Assembly (NCBI GenBank): GCA_905250115.1
Contig: CAJNOI010000001.1
Span: 62,001 to 126,000, forward strand
Length of the DNA stretch: 64,000 nucleotides
Origin: Adineta steineri
Taxonomy: Eukaryota > Rotifera > Eurotatoria > Adinetida > Adinetidae
Direction of reading: 5' to 3'
Shown here: piece by piece, positions 22,437-35,533 of the stretch
Layout of the letters: every line of letters begins with the position of its first letter
How positions within the stretch are numbered: position 1 is the first letter of the stretch
Program-made: the position numbers and the translations under genes
The notes under the pieces: generated by a model
Database searches by the model: none
What the model was told of the DNA's origin: nothing
What the model saw: the letters and a program-made list of their open reading frames with translations, nothing else

Positions 22437-25252
22437 ATGAGAAAGATTAAATATATACATCTGCTTATATTTGTAGATATAATGTTTTATATATTCTTTT
22501 TCTTATTTATCTTTTCAATTGTATTTTGTAAAAATCAAGAACAACAAATAATTCATATACGTGTTGATGAAGAATTACCAATATCAACAATATTATTTAC
22601 AACAACAAATACAGCAACATATCGTTTATTTGATACAGGTAGAAATCAAAATTCATTTGTTCGGTATGATTCTTCAAATGGTCATCTTTTATTGGCACGT
22701 TCAATTGATCGAGAAGATTTATGTTCTCAACGTATATGTTCATGTATACAATGTCAATTAACCATTGAATTAATTGAATGGCAAACACCATATCGTCTTT
22801 TACAACTTATATTAAATATTGACGATATAAATGATCATGAACCAAGATTTTCATCAAAATATTATGAATTTAATTTAATGGAAAATATTCCAATTGGATA
22901 TGAATTAAGTTTAGAACAAGCAATTGATGCAGATCTTGGAGAAAATAGCCGTATTAACTATGAACTTAAACGATTAGATAAGAAAAATAATGATGGACCA
23001 TTTGAATTAGTGACAAAGATTAACGGTGGTATAATATTAAAAGTAATTAAAGAAATCGATCGAGAAGAACGAGATCATTATGAATATGAATTGATTGCTT
23101 TTGATAATGGCCAACCACAAAGACAAAGTTCAACAAAATTATCTATTAAAATTGATGTATATATATATATTTTCAAATAATAATTGAAACTTTTCTTTTT
23201 TCTTCTTCTTCTTCTTAATTAGGATATGAATGATAATCCAGTTGTTCTTTTGGAAGCACATATTCGTCTTAATGTAAGTGAAAATACACCTATTGGTACT
23301 GAATTAACACGTGTCAATGCGACAGATCAAGATATTGGACTTAATGGAAAAGTAAAATGAATCTTTTCTTTTTCATTTGTCTTGTATAACTTTCATTATA
23401 ATTAGATTCATTATTCAATAAGTAATGGTCTTCCATCATCAAGTTGGATGGATTATTTTCGAATTAATGATTCTACTGGAATGTTAACTCTTGTTAGTCG
23501 ACTTGATTATGAATCTGAACAATCCTATCGTTTAACAATTCAAGTACGAGATTTAGGTGAAAATTCTCTTTCACGTTTTGCGACAATTGATATATATGTT
23601 CTTGATGAAAATGATAATCAACCACAAGCATTTATAACATTTGTAGAATCTCTTATAAATGATACAATTATTCCTTTACATGAAAATACTCCAATAGGAC
23701 AAATGTTAGCACATGTTTCAATATCAGATCAAGATTCTGGTTTAAATGGTGAAATGTCCTATCGAATTGAACAAGGAAATGATCTTATTGGAATAAGACC
23801 AATTGATCAAAAATCATTTTTACTTGTTACACAAAATTCAATTGATCGTGAAGATCAAAAACTTCATTCAGATAAATTTATTTTAATTATTTATGATCAT
23901 GGACAACCATCAAAATCTCTTCGATTAGAATATAAAATACTTATTATTGATGAAAATGATTCTCCACCCATATTTAATCAATCAATAAATTGTAATATAC
24001 AACTAAATCCTTCAGATAATCAATCAATCGGTAAGTTCTTCAAACAAAAATATTTTATTCTTCAATAAATTATTTTTTTCAGATAATAATCAATCATTAT
24101 TTCATGTCTATGCAACGGATTCAGATATAGGTGATAATGGTCTTCTATCCTATTCAATTCTTCCACCTTATGATAATTTTTTTACAATTAATGATCAAGG
24201 TCAAGTATTTAATATAGAAAATTTAAATCAATCATCCTATTATCATATACGTATTATGGCTATTGATCATGGAAAACCTAAACGACTGAATTCAACTCAT
24301 GATTGTTTTATCTCAACATCGATAATGCATATTTTTGATAATTATTTTGATTATGAAAATATATCTTTTTCAAATCTAACTTTAATTAATAATAATCAAA
24401 ATCTATTTCAATGGTCATTATCATTGTTTGATCAATATTCTTATGTAGTTATTGGATTATTTTTACTTTTTTTATTTATTATTATTATAATAATAACAAT
24501 TTTAATAACATTTTGTTTACATACATTTATATTTCGTCATCGAAAAATTTTAAAACCACAAAAAAAAACTTATAATTGTTCAAGACAATTTAATTTTTAT
24601 GATACATTACAACGAAAATCTCCATTTATACATGATGATAGTGGTTGTAGTAGTAAAATAGATGAACATGATGATATAACATCAGAAGAACGTGAACGAC
24701 TTGTTAATTTAAATGGAAGTGATCGAACATCATTTGAATCATCAGATTCAATGAATAAACAAATAAGAATATTGAACAAGGTTAGTTTTCTTAATCAAAA
24801 TAATTTCATAAGAATTTTTTTTGTTTTCTTAGACTTCAACTATGCGACCTTTATCAGATCATCATAGTTTTTCACGAATAAGTCGTAATAGTTATCCACC
24901 ATCACCTTTCCTTTCATCAATGCCTTCTGTTGTCATTCCACCACGTAATAATTAACTTGATTTCTTTTTTTTGATTATTAATTGTAAGAATATTTTAGCA
25001 AAACCTCCTCGAGATAGTGGGTTTGAATCGATTTGTTTATTGAAACAACACCAACAAGTTATTCCTGGACGACCATTATCATTATCAATTTCAACAGCAA
25101 CAACATATACAAGTAGTGGAACAGATTCATCATCGTCACCACTTCCACCACCGATGATGAATACATTTCGAGCACCGTATTCATCATTTCGATATAATGC
25201 ACCTATTTCACATGTTGCTCGACTTGCTGAAGAAGAAAAAATGGATGTTTAA
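22437..25252 (+). CDS. Protocadherin-like single-pass adhesion protein
   Basis: Six exons: 22437-23156, 23223-23351, 23406-24030, 24083-24780, 24833-24944 and 24999-25252; 845 aa. The start Met is followed by a hydrophobic leader (MFYIFFFLFIFSIVF). Four cadherin linker motifs are visible, DINDHEP, DMNDNPV, DENDNQP and DENDSPP, with matching DRE/DYE and DxD calcium motifs (IDREERDHYEYEL, LDYESEQSYRLTI), so about five EC repeats. A membrane segment follows (VVIGLFLLFLFIIIIIITIL), then a Ser-rich cytoplasmic tail with DDSGCSSKIDEHDD and PPRDSGFESICLL. This is the delta/nonclustered protocadherin layout, mediating calcium-dependent adhesion. There is no catenin-binding tail. If the last intron (24945-24998) is retained, the protein instead ends PPRNN, about 84 residues shorter. 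Confidence 0.85.
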
Positions 25253-25306
25253 AATTTTTCTAAGATACACTCGATAGAACTAGTCAGTTTGGTTTTATAT
25301 AACATT

Positions 25307-25331
25307 GTGTGCGTGCGTGCGTGCGTGCGTA
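25307..25331. repeat. GTGC tetranucleotide microsatellite
   Basis: About six tandem GTGC units in the probable 3' UTR of the protocadherin gene. Confidence 0.9.
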
Positions 25332-26984
25332 CTTTTTTTTCACTCACACGATAATAATAATCGTGTTTTTTCTTTTAGCCTTTTTTTGTGCAATTCAGGA
25401 ATTCGTGTGCGTGTGTGCATTTCTCAGAGAAGATAATAATTATTAAATTTTTTATTTGCAGTAGACTCTATTGTAAAAAATAGAAGGATTTGTTTTATTG
25501 AATATTTGATCGATCAAACGACTTATATTTGACATCTCATAATTTATTTAGTTTCCACGGACATACTTAATAAATATTACTGAAAGTTATACCTTTCGAT
25601 CAATAGTTGTATCTAAATCATAATATTCATGACACGCTATCTATTTTTTTATCATTGAGTTCATCTGTTACTACAGCAATGATACTGATGACTTTTAACA
25701 TGTCTGTTGCATACAATTTTACGATGATTTTTATTTGATATACTATATATGTTCTCATTTTACAACATATGTATTTATCAGTTTTGTTATTGTTCAATGT
25801 CATCAAATTTGTTGTTTTGAATCAAGTATATTATGTGACAGACAGCAAAAGATATAACAATTTTCTACACCTGTTACTCGATTATATGATAAGAAATCAT
25901 AAGTGAGTAACTTTCAATTTGACCATCAGACATATTACATTAAGGATCAAATTACAGTATGAAATAAAGAAAAATTTTTAGGATGATGATACTAACGATG
26001 CACTTTATCTTAATTAATAAATGACAAGAATATTGGATATCATGTCTCAACTCAATTTTAATAATTGAACTATTATTTCTTTACAATTGTTTTATATAGT
26101 ACATAATCTATCATCATATATCAATAAAAATCAAATAAATAGTTATTTTCTTTTTATTGACATGTTATTACAATAAACTTATACCAAATTATTTGATTAT
26201 TTCTTAATTAAAGATTCTATGTAATAGTTGTGTTTCATCATTGTATATTATTTCTTGGAATAGAAATACTTAGATGAAGAAATTCCTTAACAATTAGATT
26301 ATATTCTTATTTTATTTATATATACACATTTACTTATAATATAAAAAAAACTATGATATATTTATATAATCAGTTGTCGCCTCGTGTATATTAATGAGAA
26401 TAGTACTGTGTGTCGAAATCATAATGGTTGTTATAATAATAATAAGAAAAGAGAAGTCAATTCTATGTAATTGTTATGTCTTTAAAGTAACTGATGGCTA
26501 TGAGATGGAGGTGGTATACTCTCCTTCTCTCTACTCTAATAAGTTCTAGTGGCGTGTATAGGACATATATATATAACATACACGACATATATATATGTGT
26601 CGTCTGTTGTTTTTGTTTGTGCGCGTGTATACACTGAAAAAAAAATGATGCTATTATTTGCAATCTCTGCCTCTTTCTCTTTGTCTCTAGCGTTCTCTTA
26701 AGTGTTATTGTTGTTCTATCATTAAGTGAAGAGGACAAAAAAAAAGAAAGAGAGAGGGAGGGAGGGAGAGAGAATTGTACCATTTTTACCCTCTTTTTTT
26801 TTGATACGTATGCGTCCCGTTAGTCCATCGTTTAGCCATTGTAAGCAGTATCTTTATACATACGCACATACACTCACAAACGGACGTAATCTGTGTTAGA
26901 AATATAACGAGCTATATTCATTCGTTCACCTGTCCTTCAATTGTGCTTGATTTACTACTTATTTCTTCTTCACACATCTAACAG

Positions 26985-27030
<46 letters not shown>
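26985..27030. repeat. TA-rich microsatellite
   Basis: A (TA)n run interspersed with CATA, about 170 bp before the EMI-EGF start codon. Confidence 0.85.
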
Positions 27031-27031
<1 letters not shown>

Positions 27032-27200
27032 CTGTCGATTCACCGATCATCATCATCATCATCGTAGTATATTGTTCTCTTTTACTTTTTCATCTATATT
27101 TGTGCATGGTAATAACATCAATAATGATAGTGGTTAAACTAGTGATTTGATATATCTATTCAAAATTAGTATTATTTATACATCTTAACAAATATAATCA

Positions 27201-30200
27201 ATGTTCATGAATCAAACACGTTGTTTTCTACTACTACTATTACTACTACTTGTTGTTTTATCAGCAACAACAATCGATATTGAAGATGATTCCAATGATG
27301 ATATTGAATTGACCAGCGATATGTGAGTATTTAGTCTAAGAGAAAATAAAATTCTAGACGTAGATCCAAGGTAAATGTTGACAATGACAAAAGATAAGTT
27401 ATTATCGTCGCGTTGACGAAGATGAGATCAAAAGAAGACTTGACAGTCGCAATAATAAAACATACGAGACATTATTCTATAAAGGAAGGCGATGATGTTT
27501 GTTTCACTAATGAAAATATACTATATATATTGTCTGCATTCTTTCGTTTATTTTGTCAATCATCAACATCGAGATAAATCGAATAATAATAAAAAAACTA
27601 CGAAGATTTTTAACTTTTATATCTATTTTAAAGGCCAAATGTTTGTTCAAAAATTGAAACACGTACAATAACTAAATTAATTCCATGTCTCAAAAGTTAT
27701 GATCATCTTGTTAAAGTCTGGTCACGTAATTGTTCTAATGGTCGTCGTGTATGTCCAATATATGAACACAAGTTCGATTATTCTTTTGAAGAAAGAAAAA
27801 CAGTATTTTTATTTCGATTTATCATGTATATTTTAGAACGGAATACTATCGAAGTGAACAAAAAGTAACAAAAGAAGTCAATATAACTATTTATCATTGT
27901 TGTCTCGGATGGACACGTCTTATTCATGATTATGGTTGTCCTATTGGTAAGAATTCATTGAAATGTAATAAAACTTATTTAGAATTTATTTTATTTGAAA
28001 ATAATTGACTATTATCGTTTATATGACTTTATTCTATCCGTCAATGTATTTAGAGTAACAAAAAAAATGAAAGAGCAACTATGATGACTGATTGAGTAAT
28101 ACATTGACATCCATCATAGGTGCTCATTATAAATGAGTACACCACTTGATTTTTTTTGATATGTTAATACTTTCTCTTCTTATTATACAAAAAAAAAATG
28201 AAATAGAAAATGAATGTTCAACATTGCAGGTGGTGACAATATCATTACAAACACATTTAGCTATTGTTCATTGAGGTTGATTTGTAAATCGATGACCATG
28301 AACTAATGTTCTCTTTCCCTAGTTTATTTCTTTTCGTGATTGAATACAGATGTATATTAACATACTTATTAAAAAAGAAATCGAAGTTTACATTCTGTTT
28401 ATATGTATATATCGGTTAATCGAATAAAAAGTAAAATAAAAAAAGAAGAAGAAGAATGTTTATAATGATGAATTAGATAATGTATGTCTAGTCGAAAAGC
28501 GGAACAAATTTGAAGGTTAAATATATTTGAAATATGATTATATATAATAAGACAATAAAAATATCATTTATTCTTTTATATAAATGTAAAAATGAAATTC
28601 ATTATTATTAATCTTGATTGAAAAGCATATCTAATGATAAAATCGTTTTTTTTCTCTCTCTTCTTAATTATAGCAATGCAACCAAATCGAGTACAAAGAA
28701 AAATTCCACTACGTCATCAAATAAATTCAATGAATAGTATGTTTAATTCAGTTTTGTTTTTATTCAATTTATTTTTATATTCGTTATTAGATCGTTGTCC
28801 ACATAATCGATTTGGTATACATTGTGAATATTCATGTTCTCAATGTGTTTATGGTACATGCAATTGGCGTATGAAAACATGTGATTGTCAATCAGATTTT
28901 ACTGGAACTTTTTGTAATCAAACGACATTATTTGGAAGAATTGATCAAATGCATCGATGTCAATTATGTCATAAAGGAAATACAGCTTCATGTCATATGG
29001 AAGTAGGTAGGCTTTTTGTTTTATTCAAAAAAGAAAAGAAAAGCTCAGATCGATTACATATATTGAATAGAAAAATGATATTTGATTTAGTTCAATTTAT
29101 GCATAAAGAGATATTTTTCTTTACGTCATCTTTTAGACTGGCAAGTGTCAATGTTTGCCCGGTCATCATGGAATTCATTGTGAAGAAGGTGAGTTAAATA
29201 AGATAGAATATTAACATGTGAGAGTATTGAATATAATGAATTCAATGCTTCTTTTGTATATGTTCATCGTTTTGAATTATTATATAAATAGTCTTATTCA
29301 TTGTAATATAATATTGGTTTTGTTTTAAAAGATTGTCCAATGAATTCTTATGGACGTGATTGCGTACATCGATGTTCATGTCAAAATGGAGCAAAATGTG
29401 ATTCTCGTGATGGCCATTGTTTTTGTTTAGCAGGTTTTACCGGCAGTCGATGTGAGACAGCATGTCCGCAAGGTACTTTTGGACATATGTGTTTACAAAA
29501 ATGTCAATGTGGAAGTGATAATAATGTTTGTAATTCACGAACAGGTGAAATAGGAAACAATTCATAACTAAGAAATTTTTATTTTTTGATTAAAGGAGAA
29601 TGTAATGCATTTCTTTGTAATGGTAATTCAAAATGTTTACTAGAACAAGAAAGAAAAAAATCATACATATCTCTATGTCCAGAAGGTGAATAATAAAAAA
29701 AACGAATGTTGTAAAATCAAATTGGATTTTCTTTAAATTTAGGTTTTTTTGGTCCACCACGATGTCGTCAAAAATGTATGTGCGTGAATAATGCTCAATG
29801 TGATCCGTTATCTGGACGTTGTCTTTGTCATTCGGGCCATGTCGGACGCTATTGTGAACGATGTTCGTTATTTATCGTTTCTTTTGTATTATTATTATCT
29901 CTTCTTTTTTTTTCTCGTTTTAGCTTGTGAACGTGGTTGGTATGGACCTGGATGTATTCATCGATGTGAATGTCATGATGATACAGCATGTGATGCTCGT
30001 ACAGGTGCCTGTAGTTGCAAAATGGGTATGACAGGGAAATTTTGTGATGAAGGTTTGTATTATCGAATAAAAAATTTTGATTTTGAAATAATATTATTAA
30101 ATTAGAATGTCCGGAAGGAACATATGGACAGAATTGTTCAGAAATATGTCAATGTAAAAATGGTGCTCGATGTAATAAAGTTACAGGTTGTTGCTCTTGT

Positions 30201-30912
30201 CCTGTGGGATATCATGGTTCATTTTGCCAATTTAGTAAGATAAGGAAAAATATTTGAATAAGAAAAAATAAAATATTTAAATTTAGGTTGTCGACCATTT
30301 ACATTTGGATTTTATTGTTCTGAAACATGTAATTGTTCTTCAGAAACATCTGATGGTTGTGATGGTAAAACGGGTAAATGTCGATGTAAATCTGGTTTTC
30401 ATGGTGAACGATGTGAGACTCGTAAGATAAAAAAACAATATTTTCTTATAAAATAAGTAAAGAATTTATTTTCATTTCTAAAAGCATGTTCGGCGGGACA
30501 ATGGGGAGAAGATTGTTTAAATAAATGTGATTGTAGTGGAAGTTCATGTAATTCTCAAACAGGTTTATGTAATTGTTCACCGGGTCGAACAGGTATTCGA
30601 TGTGAACAAGGTATAAATTAGATGTTTTTTATTTGAAATATAGATTGTTAGAATTTCTTTTTTATATTTAAGATTGTCCAATGAATACTTTTGGTATAGG
30701 TTGTAAACCTTGTTTATGTCAATCATTTCAATTATGCGATGTAGTAACAGGCGAATGTCAATGTCCAGCAGGTTGGAAAGGTGATGCTTGTCAATTTCCA
30801 TCAACAGCAAATGGACCTGGTTTGTATTTTTTTATTAAAATATATTTTATTTTTAATTTATATCTATTTAGATATGCCGGAGAGAGGCGATATGTATAAG
30901 AAAGATACATAA
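27201..30912 (+). CDS. Secreted EMI-EGF protein (Draper/MEGF10/CED-1-like)
   Basis: Fifteen exons, all phase-consistent: 27201-27322, 27634-27771, 27837-27946, 28674-28736, 28791-29002, 29137-29188, 29332-29544, 29596-29685, 29743-29862, 29924-30052, 30106-30234, 30287-30421, 30485-30610, 30673-30819 and 30872-30912; 608 aa. A Leu-rich signal peptide (CFLLLLLLLLLVVL) leads into an EMI domain (NVCSKIETRTITKLIPC ... ITIYHCCLGWTRLI). A linker follows, then a train of about ten EGF/laminin-EGF modules of the type CP.GTYG..C...C.C.NGA.C, nearly one per exon. This is the ectodomain layout of the engulfment receptors CED-1, Draper, MEGF10/11 and PEAR1. However, the frame stops 13 codons into the last exon (MPERGDMYKKDT) with no membrane helix or NPxY/YxxL tail. 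Either this is a secreted form or further 3' exons are spliced alternatively. Confidence 0.83.
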
Positions 30913-31082
30913 CATTTGAATTGGTTCCTTTTCGATCAAGTCTATTTTTTTATATTTACTTGTACAACTTTGAATTTTATTTGTGTGTAGTCACTTAACA
31001 AAAAATAAATAAAAAGAACAGATAATAATAATCAACTTATTTTTAATGCTGAAAATCGTTTTCAGATCAATGTATTACATTG

Positions 31083-31130
31083 AGGGTGTGGGTGTGGGTG
31101 TGGATACTGTATTCACCTAGCACCCACAAT
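31083..31130. repeat. TGTGGG-type (telomere-like) hairpin
   Basis: agggtgtgggtgtgggtgtg is followed after about 20 bp by the C-rich partner agcacccacaa. The TGTGGG hexamer is the telomeric unit reported for bdelloids (from memory). Similar units lie at 43149, 43575 and 51793. Confidence 0.6.
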
Positions 31131-31559
31131 CGTCCTCAAGATAAGGTACTTCATGGATGAATTAGCTCGCTTCTTCATAATGCATTGATCATATGTTCCT
31201 CCATGTTATTATTATGCCAAGACGATTATTAACTTAATTTGACAATAGTCTGAGTATGAATATGCATGAAGACTAGAGAAAATGCCCACATCAATACTCT
31301 TTTAAATTACCAAAAAGAGAAATTTTAGATAATAATTTCAGGATTTTTATTCATAAGTAATATTTCTGAAATTCATTTCAAAGTTTTAAATTTGTATCCT
31401 ATAAAGCGTTTCTATGACATAAAATAACAATAAAAACACGAAAGATACGTCGACTGGTAAGATAATATTCGGGAAGAAAACGGATAACGTTTAAATGAAA
31501 TGATTATAAATTTTCTTGTCTAATATATATTATTCTATCTGAAGGAAATCATTTTTTTG

Positions 31560-31802
31560 TCATTGAAGCATATTTTTCGACGGAATAAATTTTTGTTTTC
31601 CTATGAATGACGATTCATCACTTTTGATATCATTATCAATAGTACGTATATGTCCTCTTGGTTGAATTTGTAATAATGATGGATAAAATGATTGAGATTT
31701 CGTTGACTTTTTATTTTGTTGTTGATCAATATAAAATGTCTGTACTTGTTCGAGCACTCGATGATAAATTTTGTTGAATATCATTTGAAGAAATTGTTTC
31801 AT
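31560..31802 (-). CDS. Possible small ORF, unknown (weak)
   Basis: An 80-codon frame with Gln/Lys/Ser-rich composition and codon use like nearby real genes (CAA, TCA, GAA favoured). An acceptor-like sequence (agaaatag) touches its ATG, so it could be the last exon of a longer gene. No upstream exon or domain was recognised. It may be a relic. Confidence 0.25.
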   Translation of the reverse strand: MKQFLQMIFNKIYHRVLEQVQTFYIDQQQNKKSTKSQSFYPSLLQIQPRGHIRTIDNDIKSDESSFIGKQKFIPSKNMLQ

Positions 31803-32233
31803 CTATTTCTGATAGTAAAGCACAAGCTATTCAACTAGCAGTAGATGATAATGATGAACGCTTGAGTATTTGAATTGGTTTAGCTTAAGAAAACTACAAT
31901 TTTTAATTTTATAAAGTAATTGTCAATCATTGGGTTTGAATTCGATACACCAGAACTATCCTAAATTATTCAGCAAATATTTTTTCTCTCATGATCTCAT
32001 TCGTCAGATATTATCAATTTCAAGATTAGTAACGGAACACTCATAAATAAATCTTGAACATACATATGATAGTATTTTTTTAAGTAGCATGATTAAAATA
32101 TTATTTTATTAAAATAAATTTGTTTGTAAAAGCTAAAGATAAATCTGTAAGCAAGCGATTAAATAAAATATTGAAAAATAAATAAATATTTTTATTCAGT
32201 TATTTTCAAGTTCTAAAGAAAATAGTTTTAAGA

Positions 32234-33109
32234 CTACCAAAATCCATTACCATCTGTTTCCCAATTTGGATAAATAGTTTGTAAATCATCTTTTGTAATA
32301 ATACGCTTTTCTCGAATACGATAGAGTTGTTCAAGTTTATCATTAACAGGTTGAGTAGGTAATGGACGAAATTGTGCTTTATAACGAATATTATCAAGAT
32401 CAGGTCGAGGATCAGATACATAATAAATAGCAATTGATTTACGTGAATTACCTTCTGGACATTTAATTGGTAAAGGTAAACCATGATAAGAAACATCCGA
32501 AGTGCGAAAAAGTATTGCTTTATTAAAACATGGACTTAATTTCTTTTCACAATTACTAAAATCTTCATTCCATAATTCAATAGCTCCACCATAATCATTT
32601 TGCCAATCTTTTGTAAAATAAATAATTAAATTAACTCTACGTTCTTTACCTGTTACTGGATGTAAACTATAATCAAGATGCATATCAAGTTTACCACCTG
32701 GTATATGTTGATGAAGTCCAGCACCATGAAGATTTGGATCAGCTTCTAAATTTTCAATACCACTAATCTTCTTAACAAGATCAACAAATTCTTTTGTTTG
32801 TAATAGATTAAATAAATCTTTAAATTGTGGTAAAGAAGAAAAATCTGTTAAAGCATGTTTTTTTTCAATTGGATTATTATAAACAATCCATTTATGATCA
32901 TCAGTGACTTTTGGAAATACACTATAAAGTAATTCCGCTATTTCTGGTTTAAAAAAACCATCAATTTCAACATTTGGAAATGGTTTAGCATTAATAAATG
33001 ATTTATTAAGTTCTTCAAGATTATTAATCCATGAACCAAATGACTCAACACCTTTGTTTAAAAGTTCAAAATTTTCTGCTTTCTGTGTTGGAACTGTGTT
33101 TGTATCCAT
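32234..33109 (-). CDS. 2OG-Fe(II) oxygenase, intronless
   Basis: A single 291-codon frame. The jelly-roll signature of iron/2-oxoglutarate dioxygenases is complete: first ligand pair in KLDMHLDYSLHP (His144, Asp146), distal His209 in VSYHGLP, and the 2OG-binding Arg223 in NSRKSIAIYY. Between them are RRVNLIIYFTKDW and GGAIELW, typical of the prolyl-4-hydroxylase-like branch. N-terminal residues 45-70 (PNVEIDGFFKPEIAELLYSV) match the leader seen in bacterial, giant-virus and protist members. It has no signal peptide, so it is probably cytosolic and modifies a protein or small-molecule target; substrate unknown. Being intronless among intron-rich genes, it may have been acquired horizontally (inference). 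A long empty stretch lies upstream. Confidence 0.85.
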   Translation of the reverse strand: MDTNTVPTQKAENFELLNKGVESFGSWINNLEELNKSFINAKPFPNVEIDGFFKPEIAELLYSVFPKVTDDHKWIVYNNPIEKKHALTDFSSLPQFKDLFNLLQTKEFVDLVKKISGIENLEADPNLHGAGLHQHIPGGKLDMHLDYSLHPVTGKERRVNLIIYFTKDWQNDYGGAIELWNEDFSNCEKKLSPCFNKAILFRTSDVSYHGLPLPIKCPEGNSRKSIAIYYVSDPRPDLDNIRYKAQFRPLPTQPVNDKLEQLYRIREKRIITKDDLQTIYPNWETDGNGFW

Positions 33110-35533
33110 TAGATATTTTTTTTAAATTTATTGTATCTAGAAAATACCGTATGGGTATAGTCTATACATATAGATTTGATTTGTATTCAAATTATAACTT
33201 TATTTTCTTACTTTTTTCTATTGTGATGATTTCATGAATTCATAAAATTTTATCAATTAATTATTCATAGAGTTATCAATGCACATATACTAACTAAACT
33301 TATTCTTATTTTGTCTGAAATTTTTTTCAAAGAATTCGTGAATATATATACATTTAATGATAATTTGCTTAAGAAAGATTTACTTCACGTGATTAAAATT
33401 CATTCTTGCGAACCATTCTGGATTTTCGATTTATAGATCTGGCAACTCTAGTTACTATATTCAAACAAAAAACAATAATTTTTGTCAAATGACATCTGAG
33501 ATTAAGAATGCTACTGATAATGTTGTTAAAACTGCTGAATTTATCAAAAACTATGTAATATTATGAGAAAACTAATACAGTTCTTTAAAAACTGGTATAG
33601 ATATAATATTAAATAGTTTACTTTTTTTCTTGGAACAATCATCATTAGTGATATATTTTTATAAAGTAGAAGAAATAGTTTTTTCTTTAATTACACTTAC
33701 TATCTTTACACATCTAATTTAAACAAACTCTTCGATTCTATTGTTAAAGAACAAAACAGATGGCTGTGGAAAAAGCTACTAATGTTGTTTGAACCGATAT
33801 ATCTGACCGAAAAGGCCTAACATATACATATATCTTATCAATAAGGAAAGAGATGTTTTTCTCTTTTACACCTATGAAGAATAACAAGAAAAGACTTCTT
33901 TTACATAAGTACTTACAGATTATAATGTCGGTGACATTGATTTACAAACAAAAGAGAACAAAAATATTTTTTATAAGCAAACATTTGCTAAGCATACTTC
34001 TACCGATATCTATGTAAATAAGATGTTCGTCTTGTTTTACAGCTCAATTTAAATGAAAGAAAAATAATGTTCCATATATATTTCTTGATTATTTTATTTT
34101 TGACATTGATCTTAATAAAAGGAAACATAATGTTTTTAATATTCATTGCTAATTATATGAAACTGTTGGTTGATCGCCGGTTACCAATAGTTTTAACAAA
34201 AAATAGACGACAAGGGATACTGTTTATAGTAGAATACTGATATCATGGTTTCTTTTATTTTCTAATTTCTTCGATAGCTAAAAAAAAGTAAATAAATCGC
34301 CGTATGCTCGTCGTCATTTATTATATGAGTAGGAAAAAGCAAATTGAGACAGAAAAAAAATACTTAATTTAACAAAGAAAAACAAAATTCATTAGTCTAA
34401 TTTCTACCGCCATACGAGAAATAGGCTTTTGATTTATTTATTGTATCAGAGAACTATATTTTTTATCTCCTATAAAATCAGATTTTTCTAGATGACTATT
34501 CTTTCGTAACACCTGAATAGTTTTACTAAGGAAAATGGACTTTCCATCTTATCACCTAAAATAAATAGTTTTGTGACAAAAGAAACATTTGTTATCTTTT
34601 CATTAATAAGTTTATTAGATATTTATTCACATTTTAGTTAAAAAATCATGACAAATATAAAGAAAAGTATTGCGAGAGAAAACTGTCAAGATAAATTAAA
34701 TAGCAATTGCGAAAAATACTTTACTAATTAGGTGAAGAATATTGATTATTCTGAAAACGTTCTCATAAGAAGCAAATGTTTATGTTCTTATAAAGAAAAG
34801 AAATAGAAATATCGATTCAATTCAATTTTTAATTAGTTTATGATCTATTCCTATTTAGAAATATACATACTTACACGAAACACTTCAAATACCAAAATAC
34901 TAAGTATAGTGATTTATTGAATATTTCATTGAATAGTATAGCGTAAATGGATTTTATCATTACTGAAAAAAAAACGTTTTTTTCACCACTTTCAAAATTA
35001 TCTTTGTTGGAAGAACATGCTTATTTAGATCAAACTTTTTGTGCAAGTTTCAACATTATTAATACTATTTTGCAATATTTTCTCTGTGGTTGGTTAATTA
35101 TAACGGTTAGGTCGGCAAATTCATCAGTCATAAAAATAATAGGTTCTTTTTTTTCTTGCATTATTCGAAAGCTTTAGTATGGAAAAAAAGAGCCGGTTGT
35201 TGTTATTTCTTTTTTTTCAAGCGCATATACATAGATTTTGAGATTACGCGTGCGTTTACTAAAACGTCTATTACACACCGTTTCAAGTTATAATCATTTG
35301 TCTTTCTTCAACAGAAAACTAATTTGAAAGCATGGTAGTACGTATACACCTTTTATGATAATAAGATATCGTCTTTTTGTTTATTGTCAAAAAAATTACC
35401 GTTTCTCCACAGAAACATTTTTTTATTTAAATCATCTAGATTTTTGAATGAATTCTTTTTCATAACTGTATTTCGAAGATATAGATAATATACTTAATAA
35501 GAAATATTATATTTATTTTATAAAGACAATAAA
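33110..35533. other. Intergenic, 2.4 kb
   Basis: Very AT-rich. No ORF with coding character, no tRNA-like cloverleaf and no clear repeat noticed by eye. Confidence 0.5.

Larger units (their letters stand above)
25253..27200. other. Intergenic, 3' flank of protocadherin and EMI-EGF promoter
   Basis: 1.95 kb, no supported gene. It holds simple repeats (GTGC at 25307-25331, TA/CATA at about 26985-27030, GAGG near 26750-26772). The short open frames follow these repeats and do not look coding. Confidence 0.5.
30913..32233. other. Intergenic with telomere-like hairpin and a weak minus-strand ORF
   Basis: Apart from the hairpin at 31083-31130 and the doubtful ORF at 31560-31802, I see no gene. 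An AATAAA-bearing 3' UTR for the EMI-EGF gene is likely near 31000. Confidence 0.45.

Noticed and set aside
31932-31960. tRNA B-box-like ggtttgaattcgatac
   Set aside because: No A box or foldable cloverleaf around it.
34947-35177. 76-codon plus-strand ORF in the large intergenic region
   Set aside because: No domain, isolated, ends in T-rich sequence; expected by chance in AT-rich DNA.
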